NCBI RefSeq assembly: GCF_024713975.1
Contig: NC_091096.1
Coordinates: 2,879,501-2,943,500 of the forward strand
DNA from: Paralichthys olivaceus
Lineage: Eukaryota; Chordata; Actinopteri; Pleuronectiformes; Paralichthyidae
Direction of reading: 5' to 3'
DNA: 64,000 nucleotides
Below, in pieces: positions 12,601-24,900 of this stretch. Under the pieces are notes generated by a model, which was not told the DNA's origin, made no database searches, and was given only the letters and a program-made list of their open reading frames with translations. Each line of letters starts with the position of its first letter. Within the stretch, counting starts at the first letter, position 1. The position numbers and the translations under genes are program-made.

Positions 12601-14381
12601 TGTGACCTGCACCCATTGGACAGTACTAGCTGTCAATCACACAGTATCCATGCCCCAACGTATAAAGTGCTTTATCTACATGGGACCATCGTTTACTAGA
12701 TCAAGATCATGCTGTGTTGACTTGAAACTAGAGATTTGAGACCAACAAGTGGAACAAGTCATGTGACTCTCAAGGTTAATTTCTATGGCAACGCCTTAGT
12801 TAACGATCAGAGAGCGTCATCACAGATTGATTGTAAAGTCTCCAGGCCTCCGTCCATCATCAGACAGAGGAGAGAAGATGCTGATGTGACTGGAACTGCA
12901 GCAGGAAGTGAACGCTTCCCACGCAAACTAATCACTGCCACCGCCGCCCCTCACTCACTCACTCACACACATGGACGCACACACGAACACACACACGTCT
13001 TATCCCTCAAACAAACAGTTAATCCTCTATGAATCTCCACAAAGTGACTGATTCTTGTCCTCACAACATCTTTAACACACACATACACACACACACGGAC
13101 GCACACACAGACACACACACTGCTTATTCTCTGTTGCCGTCCATAGATTACACTCCCGCTGTATTCAATGATTAATTAGCTGCTGGTTCCATTATTGATG
13201 CTCTGTTTATGTGCAGCAGAGCAGCTGAATAATAGATTGAACCCCGACTCTGCTGCTGCTTTTGGGGAGGTGAAGGAGGGGGAGAGAGGGAGCAGGCAAG
13301 GAAGGAAGGAAGGAAACACTCTCGTGGAAGGAAGGAGAGTTCATGGGTCGCTAATGAATCGGATCAAACCCATCTTCACACTGGGCCTTCAGTTCGACCT
13401 CAGCTACACGAGTTAAGTTTCTCGTCTTGCACAGTTGTGGCGCTGTTAAAAATCTGACAAAGGAAGCAGGTGTCAGAGTTGTTGTGTTGTTGAGATGTGA
13501 GTTACAACATTTATTAAATCCATTCTGTGGAAACAGCTTTGTTAATGTCACAGCTGCTGTGTGATTTTGCCAAAGCCGCACAAAAATCATCCATCAAGCT
13601 TGGCTGAAGAAATGTGAGTTAAACAGAGATGAAAAGACTCATTATTAACTGTGAAGAAACGATTAATGTGCAGCTGTCCTGTCTATTTCCAGCCTTGTGT
13701 TTACCATGGTTGTTACTGTGCAGTGTGTTAATCACATACATAGCGATGCTGCGGATAAAATGAGCTTGATTCCGCTCTTGTCCGTGTGATACTTTGTTAA
13801 ACGTAGTTAAATGATGGATTTAGATGTTTGCTTCTAACAGTTTCTTGCCTCTGACCAGTTTGCGAATTAAAAAAACAAACAAAATACAGAAATCTAATCT
13901 GTCATTAAAAGAAACAAGCACAGAAACATTACTGGGAAAAATATCATTTTACTTGTGGTATTTTCATGTTTTTCTTTCAGTCCATTAACTGATAAAATTC
14001 TGCGAATGCTCAAGTTTGCGCAACAAGTCAGTACGATTAGAATTTTTGTTTGCCCTCAGGCTCTAACAAAGAATTGTTAGTTGGTTCCTGGAGAGCTGAC
14101 ACGTTGGAGATAAGAGTTTGATCGTTCGCATGCATGAGACTGAAAAGCTGCCAAAAAAAAAAATGAAGGAGAAAACACTTTGTCTCTCTCGTCCCTTTAA
14201 ATCTGACGCAACGTTAAACTCGAGAGGCTTTGATGTGATTAACAGCCTCGACACGAACCGAGAAATTTTAGATGGTTGATTTTTCTAACACAAACATTTC
14301 TACATTAATCTTTTAGTTTTCCTAGAATAGTTTGTTGGTGTTGTTGACGCAGCTCATTTCAAGCGAGCGCCAGAGCTGCTG

Positions 14382-14430
14382 ATGCTAACAGAACGTTGAG
14401 ATGCTAACAGAACGTTGAGATGCTAACAGA
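14382..14430. repeat. Short tandem repeat, ~21-bp unit
   Basis: The unit gatgctaacagaacgttga occurs two and a half times in tandem. Confidence 0.8.
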
Positions 14431-15424
14431 GCAGTTCAGGGAAACTGATGGAAGCTGACGTAAAATATCACTTGACTTTATTGATTCAAACTCGTTCTTT
14501 TGTCTTTCTCGTTGCTCACTCGCTGACAGGAGTCAGTGCAGATCCAGTTTGTTGAATACATCAGATTTTCTCCACCAGGATCCAGCTGTTGAAGTGTAAC
14601 TGACAATAACTGGACCAGATGTTCTGACCACACAGACTGAACGTTACATACTTTTATTTTTTTTTTAGTACACAAATTAAATTGTGTTTAAATGCTGCGA
14701 CTGTCTCAAAGTCCTTTGTATGAGCACTGGTGATATTAATGGTGGATTAGATTCTAAGTGTGTCTCAAATCAGGGGCGGCATCCTTCAGAGACGATTTGT
14801 TAAAATAAACAGGAAACCTAATGAATGAGGAATTTGTTTCCCTGCAGATTTTTAAGACTAAATTCCAAATATTTTCTGGTTTGAGCTCCTTCTTTTTTTG
14901 TCATGCATGAGAGATTGATCACAGTCACAAAAAACTGGAGATATCACTTCTTAGAAATTGTGAGTAATTTCTTTCCCTGATTTAAATTTATTTTTATTTT
15001 TATAAATAATCAATGTTGTACCTTTAAGACTTGTTGTTACTGCTACAGATCCTCATGATGACACAAGTACAGTACAAGTGTGTGTGTGTGTGTTAACATG
15101 GATTCCTTTCATTCAGAGAAAATTGTTCAGTAATGTAATATCCCTCAAAAAGTCCCTAAACTGAAAAGAGATCACCTCAGCCACCTTCTCCTGACGTTCA
15201 GTCAGACACGTCTGTCGCAGGAATTTTAGTTTGAGTTTGAAATTAGTGAAGAAAAATGCACTGACTTTAAAAACGTTTTCAAACAGCACAGACATCGTGT
15301 CAGACACAGATTCCAGCTCCTACAAACACTGGAAACCTGAAAAATAGACCTGAAATAATTTATCAATCAATCAATCGGTCAGACAACAGAAAACAAGCAA
15401 ACAAATATGACAACACTTCTTAAA

Positions 15425-15660
15425 GGGGCCGTGTGTAACATGTCTAAGGCTCTGTTTGCAAAAAAAACGGATATAATCATCATATCTTATATTAACTGTG
15501 CAGTGAGCCTGAAATAAAACTGTAGTGTTTATATTTCAATAGAATGAGCCTTTAAATATAAATATAAATATCTCCATGACCGCCATGTTGGATCGCCATA
15601 TTGCTACAGACGCCCACAGCGGACAAACCGGCCAGAGGTGGCGTCTCACGGTTTTTTTTT
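15425..15660. mobile_element. Probable MITE-like repeat
   Basis: It begins taaaggggccgtgtgtaac and contains atgaccgccatgttggatcg. It resembles the short non-autonomous DNA elements that open with a similar motif in many fish genomes, and broadly the element at 47262. Borders are approximate and no transposase is present. Confidence 0.4.
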
Positions 15661-16404
15661 ACACTGAAGAAGCGGCAAAGAATTCAACAGTAGAAGAACC
15701 GTGCCCTTATTTTCTGTTGTATTCCAGAAGCTAATTGAATAACACTAACAGGATAATGCTAACTTCCGGGTTGGCCTAAAAAAAAAAGCAGCAGTCTTTG
15801 ATGAAACAACTAACGGAAAGAAAGAACGTGAGTAAATGAATGTTGAAGAATGACAGGAAGTCCGGATATTGAACAGAGAGGGAAGCTGAGTTCATTTTCA
15901 GTTGACCTTTAGCCTCATTCGTCCCAGTTACTGTCTGTCTTACTGCTCATAAAGATAATGAATGGCTTTCGGCATATTTTATTTTATAGAATAATAATGC
16001 AATGTAAAGTTATTTTTACATTTTACATAAAAATGTTTATTTATACATAAAACATCAGTCAAAGATCAGTGATGTCGCAGGGACAGAACAAAGTGTGCTT
16101 GTTGTTCGACAGTGATAAAAACACTGCCTCAGACTTGTGGGGTAATAATTTATGATTTATTGATGTGAAGGAGCAACATTAACATCAGCAGCAGATATTT
16201 CTTTAGCAGTGCAGTGTTCTTTGGCAACGATAATCATCAGTGTTTACATTGTCTGGTTATCAGGGTCTAACACACGCACACGGGCCGAGATTACATCACG
16301 CTGCTATAATGAATTCTGCAGCTGCGCCACACAAAACAGTGAAAGGTATGAAAAAAAAAAAAGTGTGTGTGTTCTCTATACTTCTGTCTTTGTGAGGACC
16401 GAGA

Positions 16405-16520
16405 CCTAATCCCACTCTCCAGAAATGAAGCCAAAATATCTCGGCTACACACTCTTGGGTTCATGACATCGTTCGGTGACTGTGCAGTGGTGATCGAGGG
16501 ATGGAGCTGCCCAGAATATA
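16405..16520 (+). repeat. Copy of the dispersed CCAGAAATGAAGCCA repeat
   Basis: The text ccactctccagaaatgaagcca, then ttcatgacatcgttcggtgactgtgcagtggtgatcg, aligns with the copy at 33155-33275 over more than 100 bp with scattered mismatches. This supports a shared interspersed origin. Confidence 0.6.
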
Positions 16521-16997
16521 TCATATTATTGTATATCATTCATATTCTTCCTTTTCTCAGAAGAGAACAGAGCACGAGGGATTTACAGACTCGGAACAGA
16601 AACAAAGAGCGAATAGCTTCAGTTACAGCAGACCAGTGTTTCACGCCCTACACCCGACACATCAGCCTGAAAAAGTCTTTCACTGGAAGCGCCCACTGAA
16701 CTTAAACTCAACTCATTATTTCTGTTTCTCAGAACTGTTCACATAACTGCAGTATGTATGTCTGTGGAGAATGCTTATCTGTGTCTATGTATCTGGCTGT
16801 TATATCTGTGTGTGTGTGTGTGTGTGTGTGTGTTAGCAGTCAGGTGAGTCGTCCTGGCTCCAGCCTCATTTCCTCACCCATTAGAATAACCAGCAGCACC
16901 AACAGGCTGTTTTCACTCGCCTCCTTCTCTCTGATTACAGATAGGACCCCCACCCTCTTATCGCTCAGGATCCTAAACACACAACACCCAACCACCC

Positions 16998-16998
<1 letters not shown>

Positions 16999-17068
<70 letters not shown>
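16999..17068. repeat. Long (CA)n microsatellite
   Basis: This is roughly 34 uninterrupted CA units. A shorter (GT)n lies at 16807-16832. Confidence 0.97.
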
Positions 17069-17424
17069 CATCAACAATACAGCCACTCAGAGAACCACGC
17101 TGCAAAAAAGGGTGGAGGTGCGGACATTAAGTTTCCGTGGTGATGTAAACACTGTTCATACATGAATAAACAATAACCCAGCACACGATCAAATGTTTGA
17201 TGAGCTATGCAGTTGGCTGAGCCGTGCAGTGGCTGTGGCCTTCGTGGACCTGCGTAGACGGAGTTCCCTGTAGGATGCGGCCCCTGAATTGGGACACAGC
17301 TACAGACCACCACCGTGCGGCTCTCGCTCCGACTCTGAAGTGTTTCAATCTTAAACACTTAAACTTTAAGACAACATCCTCCTCAGCCTGGACCCTGACC
17401 AGTCTGCATTCAACTCTGAAATCA

Positions 17425-17560
17425 AGTTTCCAAATCTCGTTCCCCAAAAGTGAAGCCAAAGCATCTTGATTGGCCCCCTGGTGGCTGGCTGCAGCATAGG
17501 TCATAAACCCCCTCCCCTTCCATGTTGGTGGATGGGACACGGACCAAGTACTTTTTAAAT
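17425..17560 (+). repeat. Dispersed teleost-type repeat fragment
   Basis: It contains aaaagtgaagccaaagcatcttg, then gtggctggctgcagcataggtcataaac and catgttggtggatgggacac. These phrases recur in many teleost intergenic sequences as I remember them. It shares the GAAGCCA core with the copies at 7275, 16405 and 33155. Confidence 0.5.
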
Positions 17561-18569
17561 GAAATTTTCTCAAAGACGGTTTCTGGCCTTTTAAGTTCGT
17601 ATCACACTGATGTATGTGTACATTTGTTTTGACCGTGGATATCTTTTAGTGTCTTTCTGAGACAACGTAAAGTGGACACAGATGTGTAACACTGGACACA
17701 GGACTCAAAAGAAAATGGTTACCGATAACAAGGTTACAGTAATCTGATTACCAGTTGAAAGCTGTTGAATCTACTGTACAGCCAATAAAAAGGAAAAACA
17801 CAACAGACCATCTGCTGTATTCAACGGGGTCATTATATAAATGAAAACTACAAAAGCTGCTGCTGTGACGTTTCAAGGATCAGATTGCTAAATCCTCCCA
17901 CAGCACAAAAAACATAAGTGATTACATTTAAGTTGTTTTGCTTCATGCCATATCCCGAAAATGATCATGTGCGGGTGGAGGAGAGCCCGACTGTTCCAAG
18001 CTAAATACATAAAGTCAGACCCATTTCTAACCCCCCCCCCCAAATCCCGCTCTGCTCTCAGTCCTGGTCCAAATTTGGCACTGTCAGTCTCTGTGAAAAA
18101 GGCATTTCCCTCGAGGGGGATGGAGACTCTGTGTAACTCTTGACTCAGTCCGAGTCTGACAACATCGTTGATTTTCCCACAGGAAAATAACAACATAATC
18201 TTTGACATGACATGTTTTTGAAACAGGATCAAAGTTGTGAGAGAAGAGGATTCGTGGGATCCTGAAACTGCCTCTGTAAGAAATCCTGACAGAAATCAGA
18301 GACACATTCACACACTCAGGATGTGAAGTCAGAAAAACAAGAGGCAGTGAATGGCCTTTCAGCATTTATGAGACAAAATGGAGTCTTCATGCTTCGGGCT
18401 CACGCTCAAAATAAGATGAACACAATCAATTTATTGGTTGGGTGATGAAATATTGTAGCATCAGCATCTGCTGATATGACAACTTTTACAGAATAAAAAT
18501 AACATTCACGGACAATTATATAATCTATATATTTGTACATATAATATTTGGGAAAATGTGTCTATATAT

Positions 18570-18615
18570 AAATACCACCTTAAATCAGAGTACTCTCTGA
18601 TTTAAGGTGGTATTT
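18570..18615. repeat. Perfect 21-bp inverted repeat with 4-nt loop
   Basis: Left arm 18570-18590 (aaataccaccttaaatcag plus ag), loop TACT 18591-18594 and right arm 18595-18615 pair with no mismatch. Part of the right arm (tactctctgatttaa) is repeated at 18620-18634. The short spacing suggests either a terminal-repeat remnant or a local inverted duplication. Confidence 0.95.
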
Positions 18616-20555
18616 CAGGGTACTCTCTGATTTAATGGAGGAATTGAGGGGATTCTATCCTCATTTGTGATTAATATATTGTTTCTGTGGTTATAACTCA
18701 GGGTCACTGATCAGGTTGATCCCACCAAGAATTAAAAAAAAAATATATATATATATATAAAGATATTCCAATGAGGTCCACAGCAACACAACATGTGTGT
18801 CCATCCACAGTGTCTCTCACTTCTGTTGAAGACACATGTGCTGCTGTGGACGCTCTGCAGTCCGGACCTCACGGTTTGGACCTCACTGAGACAATCACGC
18901 ATTGTACATGGGACTTTTAATGTGCTCTCTCCTGATCATTAACTTTCATGTGAGCCCAATCAATGGCATCAAACACAAACAGTCATGTCATGTGAGCGTG
19001 GTGGGAATGGCCACTTGGCACAGAAGGGCAACGTCATGTGAGCCAAATAAAGCAGGACTCTGCTGCGGAACACTCTAGAGACAGAGGAACGATACAGTTT
19101 AATCATCAGCTGCGGCAGGAGAAAATAAAGAGATGCTGTAATCACACCACAGATTAACACGGCACAGATTAACTGCCTGGTTTTATTCCCTCACTCTTTC
19201 ACCTCTTTTTTGTTTTTGAATCTGTGGAAAGTAAACAGAATGCTGTGTTACTTAGATATCTTCTTACCAAACTGTTCAACAAGCTCAGTCTACTTGAGTC
19301 TGTGTCATTGCTCAGGGACACTCGCTTTCACAACACTTAATATTTATCAGCAAAAATCCCCAGTACTGCAGATTTGCTCACAATTGTTGACTTCAAGTTT
19401 GGTGACACAAGATTAGCTGCCATCAACTTTTCGTTATCTGTGTCCGCTGTAGAACGAACTGCTCCGGCGTGATTTAATAATCTAAATGTTCGTTATTGTG
19501 ATTAATTGAACTCATCAAAGCAAACACAGATTTTGTTTATTACATTAATTCCCATTTAGCCCTGAAGACTAACGTTTGTCCAATGTTTGTGATGATGTTT
19601 TATTGTGAAATGTAATGTTGCAAACATGTGCAAGTTTTGTGTTTAACTCTTTATGATGCATTTGTGTCCTCACATACAGCTCCTCCAGATAACTTCAGGA
19701 AGTTGTCTGAAGTTCAGTGCAGGTCTGAAAGCAGAATCGTAAACAGAGATTTCCAGACTGATCTGTAGTCTGATTGTGCATATTTGAGATTATTTGGTAC
19801 CAAATCAATACAAAAGACATTTTTCACATCTCATTTTAATCAGATAAATACAGCCACTATTACACATGAATCTGCAACAGATCTAAGTAGCTTGATGAAC
19901 GACTTATCCACAGTTAATTCAGCCCTTTCATTGCGATTTTACTTCTTTTACTGATTTGTTGTGGTTTGAGGGTTGAAGCAGAGCGACCTCACGCTGCTGT
20001 CAGGGAAAATCAGCACAAAAATGCAGACAACTATATTAACTGAGACCTTTGGTGCTTGAGCTCTTGAAATGTGCCCCCACTCTGATTGTATGACTTCATT
20101 CTCTGCAGATATGTGTAATTTTTTTTCACCCCAAAGCAGCGACAGGGGTCACTCTTGTTTTCTCCCACAAACCGTGACAAACAGAAACGCTCTGACTCAG
20201 GTGTGTTACACAACAGCAGTTATGATGCGAAGACAAGAGGTACAGTCAGTGAACTGCTCTCAGCAGCATCATGAGACAGACGTCAGTCCAGACTGAAGAA
20301 GGTAAACTGTTCAAAACCACACAAGCAGGAATCGAACAAGTTGAAACTTTCACAGCGAACATACAGAAACATAAGGTCACATAGAAAAGTGTTAGAACTA
20401 AGTATAATGGAGGCAGCAGGGATGGAGGGGGTTCCATCCTCCTGCCAGCAGCTGGTGTGTCTCTAGAAATGACCAACAGCTGAACCCTGACCTTAGTCTG
20501 ACCTCTGACCCCCTGTAGTGAAACTGCACATTTCTGTCTCTGCAGGGGCAACACC

Positions 20556-20585
20556 ATCATCATCTTCATCATCATCATCATCATC
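20556..20585. repeat. (CAT)n microsatellite
   Basis: Tandem atc/cat trinucleotides with one interruption (catcatcttcatcatcatc). Confidence 0.9.
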
Positions 20586-23500
20586 TAAACATGCATTGCA
20601 ACAGCTAATCTTACTGTCACAATGAAATAAAACAAGACTATTTTAAATTAATATTTAATTCAAATTAATTTCATGTGAACATTTACAATTTCAGAACAGC
20701 GCAATGAGACGACTGCTGAGGAAGATCATGTGATACATCTTCAAGTCACTAGATGGACCTTGTGGTTTTTCCATTTTTTCGAGAATGAACTTTCAATCAC
20801 GGCTTTTAGAAGATTTTCAGACAACTTCCTGTTGTGCTCACACACACACCTGTGACAATAAATGTGGATTTGTCCTTTTTTCTTTCATATTTTTACATCA
20901 AAGTTCTACCGGGAATATATTTTAAATTATATTAATACATATTTAACACACAATGTAAACATTATTCAATTATTTAATGCACAGTATGATCAAATGGATG
21001 CTCTAGAGAATAGAAGTTGAGTGATAAATCAATTTGACATACTCTGATGGGTTTGGAACCATTTTAATATCTGGGCGATAATCTTTGTAATACACCAAAC
21101 TTCAAACACTAGATCTACAACCTGTCTTTTAACAGTCCTCTTGGATTCTGAGGTACAGCTAACGAACCAAAAGTCTTACTTTTCTACAGCTTTCTGTCAT
21201 TAAACATTGGTTGCTATATTTAAATTAAAATAACTTCACCTACTCTTTAATACTTTTAAATATGTGAATTCAAAGCACAGTTGCTAAACCACAATAAATC
21301 ACTTTATCTCAGGTCGACAACTTTTAACAAGATTTAGCTCGCAGGTTTAGCAGCTTTCAGTTTATCTCCATCAGGGTTGGATTTAACTACTTATTTATAA
21401 GTTACAAAGTATAAATATGACTTATTTATTTATATATTATGAGTTTCCATATGACAGTTGAAGATTTTGTATTTTCTCTCTCATCAGTTAGCTTGAACCT
21501 GATATACTGTAGCTGTCTAATTCTCAGTTTCTCTGTGAAATGAGAATAAGAATTGCGACGGCAGGTTCTTCTGGTACATTTACAGTAATAATTACTCTCA
21601 TCATATGAACTTTCCCTGTTAAATAAACAAATAAACACGCTAACTTGCTTACCAAACACAAGTGCACTTTGTCAAGAGTCCTGCAAAACCTGCTGTTTTC
21701 GATGAATTTCTACTGTTTTGCAGCAAAATACTTTTAGATGTTTAAACTGATTTAAACAGTAAGAATTTGACCAAATATAAAGTTATATTTACATTTTTAT
21801 CACATTTAAATCCCAAGCTTAAGTCTCCAAGTAGCTTTATTTTGTTCAAACATTTTATAAATTTATGATTGATTATCAAAATAGAGTCGCTTTTTTCCAA
21901 TAATTGCTATTCAAGTTCTATGTATTTAATAGTATATGAGTTTTTTATAATCAAGTTTATGGTTAAATTGTTAAATATTAGGCCTTGGTTATATTTCTTT
22001 ATTTTATGTTAGGTCTGAATCACTGGAATTAGCAGGAATCACTGCCAAATCGTTGGATATAAAAATGTCCCGATCTACCATGATGTTGATATCGAAATTT
22101 CTTTAGTCTCTACTATCAGTATCGACCCCTTAAAATCCATATCAATCAGTCATATGTTTGGCTGTGTGCTTTTGTCCATAAACTGCAACATCATGACTCT
22201 CTGAACAATCCTCCCATTCAGTTTCTATCTCTACCCATTTCCACAAACATGTAAAAGTGAAGGAGCAAGACGCTGTCAGAAATATTTCACTTCAAAACCA
22301 AACTCTACATTTAAATTTTTAATTTCAAGGTCTTAAATCTTCCCGCAGTGCAAAAAGACACGCTGCTCCTTAAAAATAAAACTAAAATAAACAGCTTCAG
22401 TCTCAAACCTCTTAGCTGTGACAAATAAATCATCTTTAAAAAACATTGCACTATCCACAAAATCATTTCTAATCCTGGAGGTCAAGAAATCCCCCAACGG
22501 GCCCACTTTGCCGCTGTTTAAATATTTAAACTCTGAAGTGTATTTACATGAAGCCAAAAAGCCACAAGCTCTCAGAAAAGTGCTCTGACCCTCTTACACC
22601 CTTGTGGTCGGGGACGTAGAGCGCAGTGCAGACTCCTCGCTGCCACTCCTCAACGGTCGGAACAGAAGCAACGTCAGAGATTACAATGGAGTGAGTCTTT
22701 AAATCGGAGCCCATGTGGGTCCCAGGCAGACAGCAGCTTGACGATGACTGCGTAACAGGTCAGGAGGTGATTATCTTGCGATGCTATGTGACTTGTGATT
22801 AAAGTCACACAGCGTTTCTGCTGAGATAAAAGAGCAACAGCCCCGAGGCCAAACGGAGAACAGCTGATAAACCTGAGGAGGAGATGCAAAGAGATTAAAA
22901 CTCTCCCGAATAATTACACTTTATTGTCTCGTTGACGAGGCTAAACCACCGCGTGCCGACAGGAAGACTTCCCGGGTCGGCAGCCATCGTAGAAAGTAGA
23001 GCTAATTCTTAAATCAATATTTCCATGCAGAACCAGAGACTGTGTAAACATACTTGGAGTTTCCCACCAACACCCAACTTCAAAAGAGAGGAATCCTTTG
23101 AATAAAACACACGAGCTCCAGAATAAACCTCAATCTTCTCTCTGGGAAATGAGCTTACAGTCCATCAGATACACATTTTTATCTCACACACAAAAAAAGG
23201 CTGATTAACACATGATTTCAGTCACTCATTCACTCGTCAGTATCTTGGGGAAACAGATCAGTAGTCAGTTTCAAGTGTTAAACATTTTCTACCCTGGAAG
23301 AACCAAAACAATTAACAGATTTTTTTCAGTCAGGCTTGAAAAGATCAAGATTCAAACTTTTTTTTTTGTTGCATTTCAGTATATTGCACAACACAAGTCG
23401 CACCGTGAATTCCTTTTTTTTTTTGCATCTGGGAGCATCTTAAGTCAGTGCAGGAGTGTTCATTAAATCAATTTAATTAAAATACACAAATCTTATTTGT

Positions 23501-23807
23501 ACAGTTCACTTTCCTCATCATGAGCAATCTTCTTTACTCTGTCATCAGTTTGTCACTGCTGCAGCATCACGCTGTCGAGCATTCAAGAGAGACTCAGATG
23601 AAACTTTACAGCCTCTGTTTTCTGCACAATCAGCTTCTGACACGACCAACAGGCGTCCACACGGGCACATCTCCATGCTCCATGCAGGAGGTCCTCAACA
23701 CATTTTAATGCCGGGACCACAAACACCTTTGTCATGCTCCGCAGCTGAGCACACACAGAGGGCCGTGCCTCCAAAGTGACCAAACCTAAATTCGTTGTTG
23801 TCAGGAA

Positions 23808-24875
23808 TCATACTTTGCATCGGGGGTCTGGTCGCGGGCAGACAGGAGTTGGAGCCTTTTTGGCAGCGCAGCCAAGGCAGGAGGGGAACAAAGGGCTAAA
23901 GAGGCGACCAAGACCTTTCCGGAAGACACTGTTAGAGAGGCTGTAGATGAGACAGTTACAGAAGCTGTTGCTAATCGCCAACCACGTCGTTAGAAAGGAT
24001 GCCACATTATGGTGATACAGTCCAGCACTCTCCAAAAGGAAGTAGAGGATGTACGGCATCCACAGCACGTAGAAGACGCTGGTGATGCGGAACAACACCA
24101 TGGCGTAGCGTTTGTCTGGGCAGCCCTCGACCCGCTCCCCTCGCTCGCCTTTGTCACCCTCCGTCTGCGAGCAGAAGCGTGCGTGGCGCTGGGTGATCTC
24201 CTTTGTGTGCTGCCGGCAGATCCTGAATATGCTCCCGTAGGTGAAGCAAACGGTGAGCGCTGCTGGTGCATAGAGCAGCGCCAAGATGAAGGTGCTGAAC
24301 CCTGGGTTTGTCTTCCAGGAGTCTGCGCACCATTGAAATATGTCACCATGATAGCCAGGCTTCCCCCAGCCGAAGAAGGATGGGAGGAAGATCAGAGCAG
24401 AGTAAACCCAGACGAGGACAATGCACACCCTTAGCCTGCAGGGTGTCACCAGCGTGGCGTAGGACAATGGGCGGGTGATTGCGATGTAGCGGTCAACGCT
24501 AATGCACGCCAGAGATGCCATGGAAACACTCTTCAGCACCGAAACCATGTAGCCGAACGCCTTGCAGGTGAGCTCCTCGTTTAGGCCTCTGAGGTAGTGG
24601 AGGAGGGACAGCGAGGGCACCAGGCAGCTTACGCCCACCAGCAGGTCAGCGTACGCCATGGTCTGGATGAAGTGGCTGGTGGTGTGGTGGTGCAGCAGAG
24701 GGGCGCAGTGGAAGACGAAGATCACCACCAGGTTGCCGGCGATGATCAGCACGGTGAGGAAGAGGATGACAACCACCTCCAGTACGCATGTATCCAGGCT
24801 ATGGGAGTAACCCACAGCGCCCAGCAGGCAGAACGGGGGAGAGCTGCTTTGGTTCGCATAAGAAGAAGAGTTCAT
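23808..24875 (-). CDS. gpr21: GPR21-like orphan G protein-coupled receptor
   Basis: A single intact coding exon of 355 aa encodes a class A rhodopsin-like orphan receptor at the plasma membrane, reported as constitutively active. The N-terminus [18 protein letters not shown] has two N-glycosylation sites and matches GPR21 rather than its close relative GPR52. Seven hydrophobic segments are present, with DRY after TM3, the GPR21/52 signature [15 protein letters not shown] in the second extracellular loop, [20 protein letters not shown] for TM6, and an atypical SNSVF end to TM7. The ICL3 is short and charged ([13 protein letters not shown]), and Cys residues after TM7 may be palmitoylated. The start has a good context (aaacATGa). 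It is convergent with strbp upstream in the window. I see no host rabgap1 exons. Confidence 0.95.
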   Translation of the reverse strand: MNSSSYANQSSSPPFCLLGAVGYSHSLDTCVLEVVVILFLTVLIIAGNLVVIFVFHCAPLLHHHTTSHFIQTMAYADLLVGVSCLVPSLSLLHYLRGLNEELTCKAFGYMVSVLKSVSMASLACISVDRYIAITRPLSYATLVTPCRLRVCIVLVWVYSALIFLPSFFGWGKPGYHGDIFQWCADSWKTNPGFSTFILALLYAPAALTVCFTYGSIFRICRQHTKEITQRHARFCSQTEGDKGERGERVEGCPDKRYAMVLFRITSVFYVLWMPYILYFLLESAGLYHHNVASFLTTWLAISNSFCNCLIYSLSNSVFRKGLGRLFSPLFPSCLGCAAKKAPTPVCPRPDPRCKV

Positions 24876-24900
24876 GTTTGAACTAGAGGAGGGAAGGAGG
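24876..24900 (-). promoter_or_regulatory. Possible splice acceptor just before gpr21 ATG
   Basis: On the minus strand a long pyrimidine tract (ctcctccttccctcctctag) ends in AG seven bases before the ATG. This suggests the coding exon is preceded by an untranslated exon somewhere upstream (higher coordinates). Confidence 0.45.

Larger units (their letters stand above)
6469..23807. other. Gene-poor interval between strbp and gpr21
   Basis: About the first 800 bp are the probable strbp 3' UTR. I found no exon with a recognisable protein in the remainder on either strand, despite looking for rabgap1. Supported contents are listed separately: repeat fragments, microsatellites and a hairpin. The region 13130-13260 looks more like constrained non-coding DNA than the rest, with homeobox-like ATTAATTAG sites and little simple repeat. 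Confidence 0.6.

Noticed and set aside
16754-17143. 129-aa plus-strand ORF with a long Thr-His run
   Set aside because: The run is the translated (CA)n microsatellite, and the flanks have no coding features.
24009-24434. 141-aa plus-strand ORF over gpr21
   Set aside because: It is the complement of gpr21 coding sequence, whose GPCR motifs identify the real frame.
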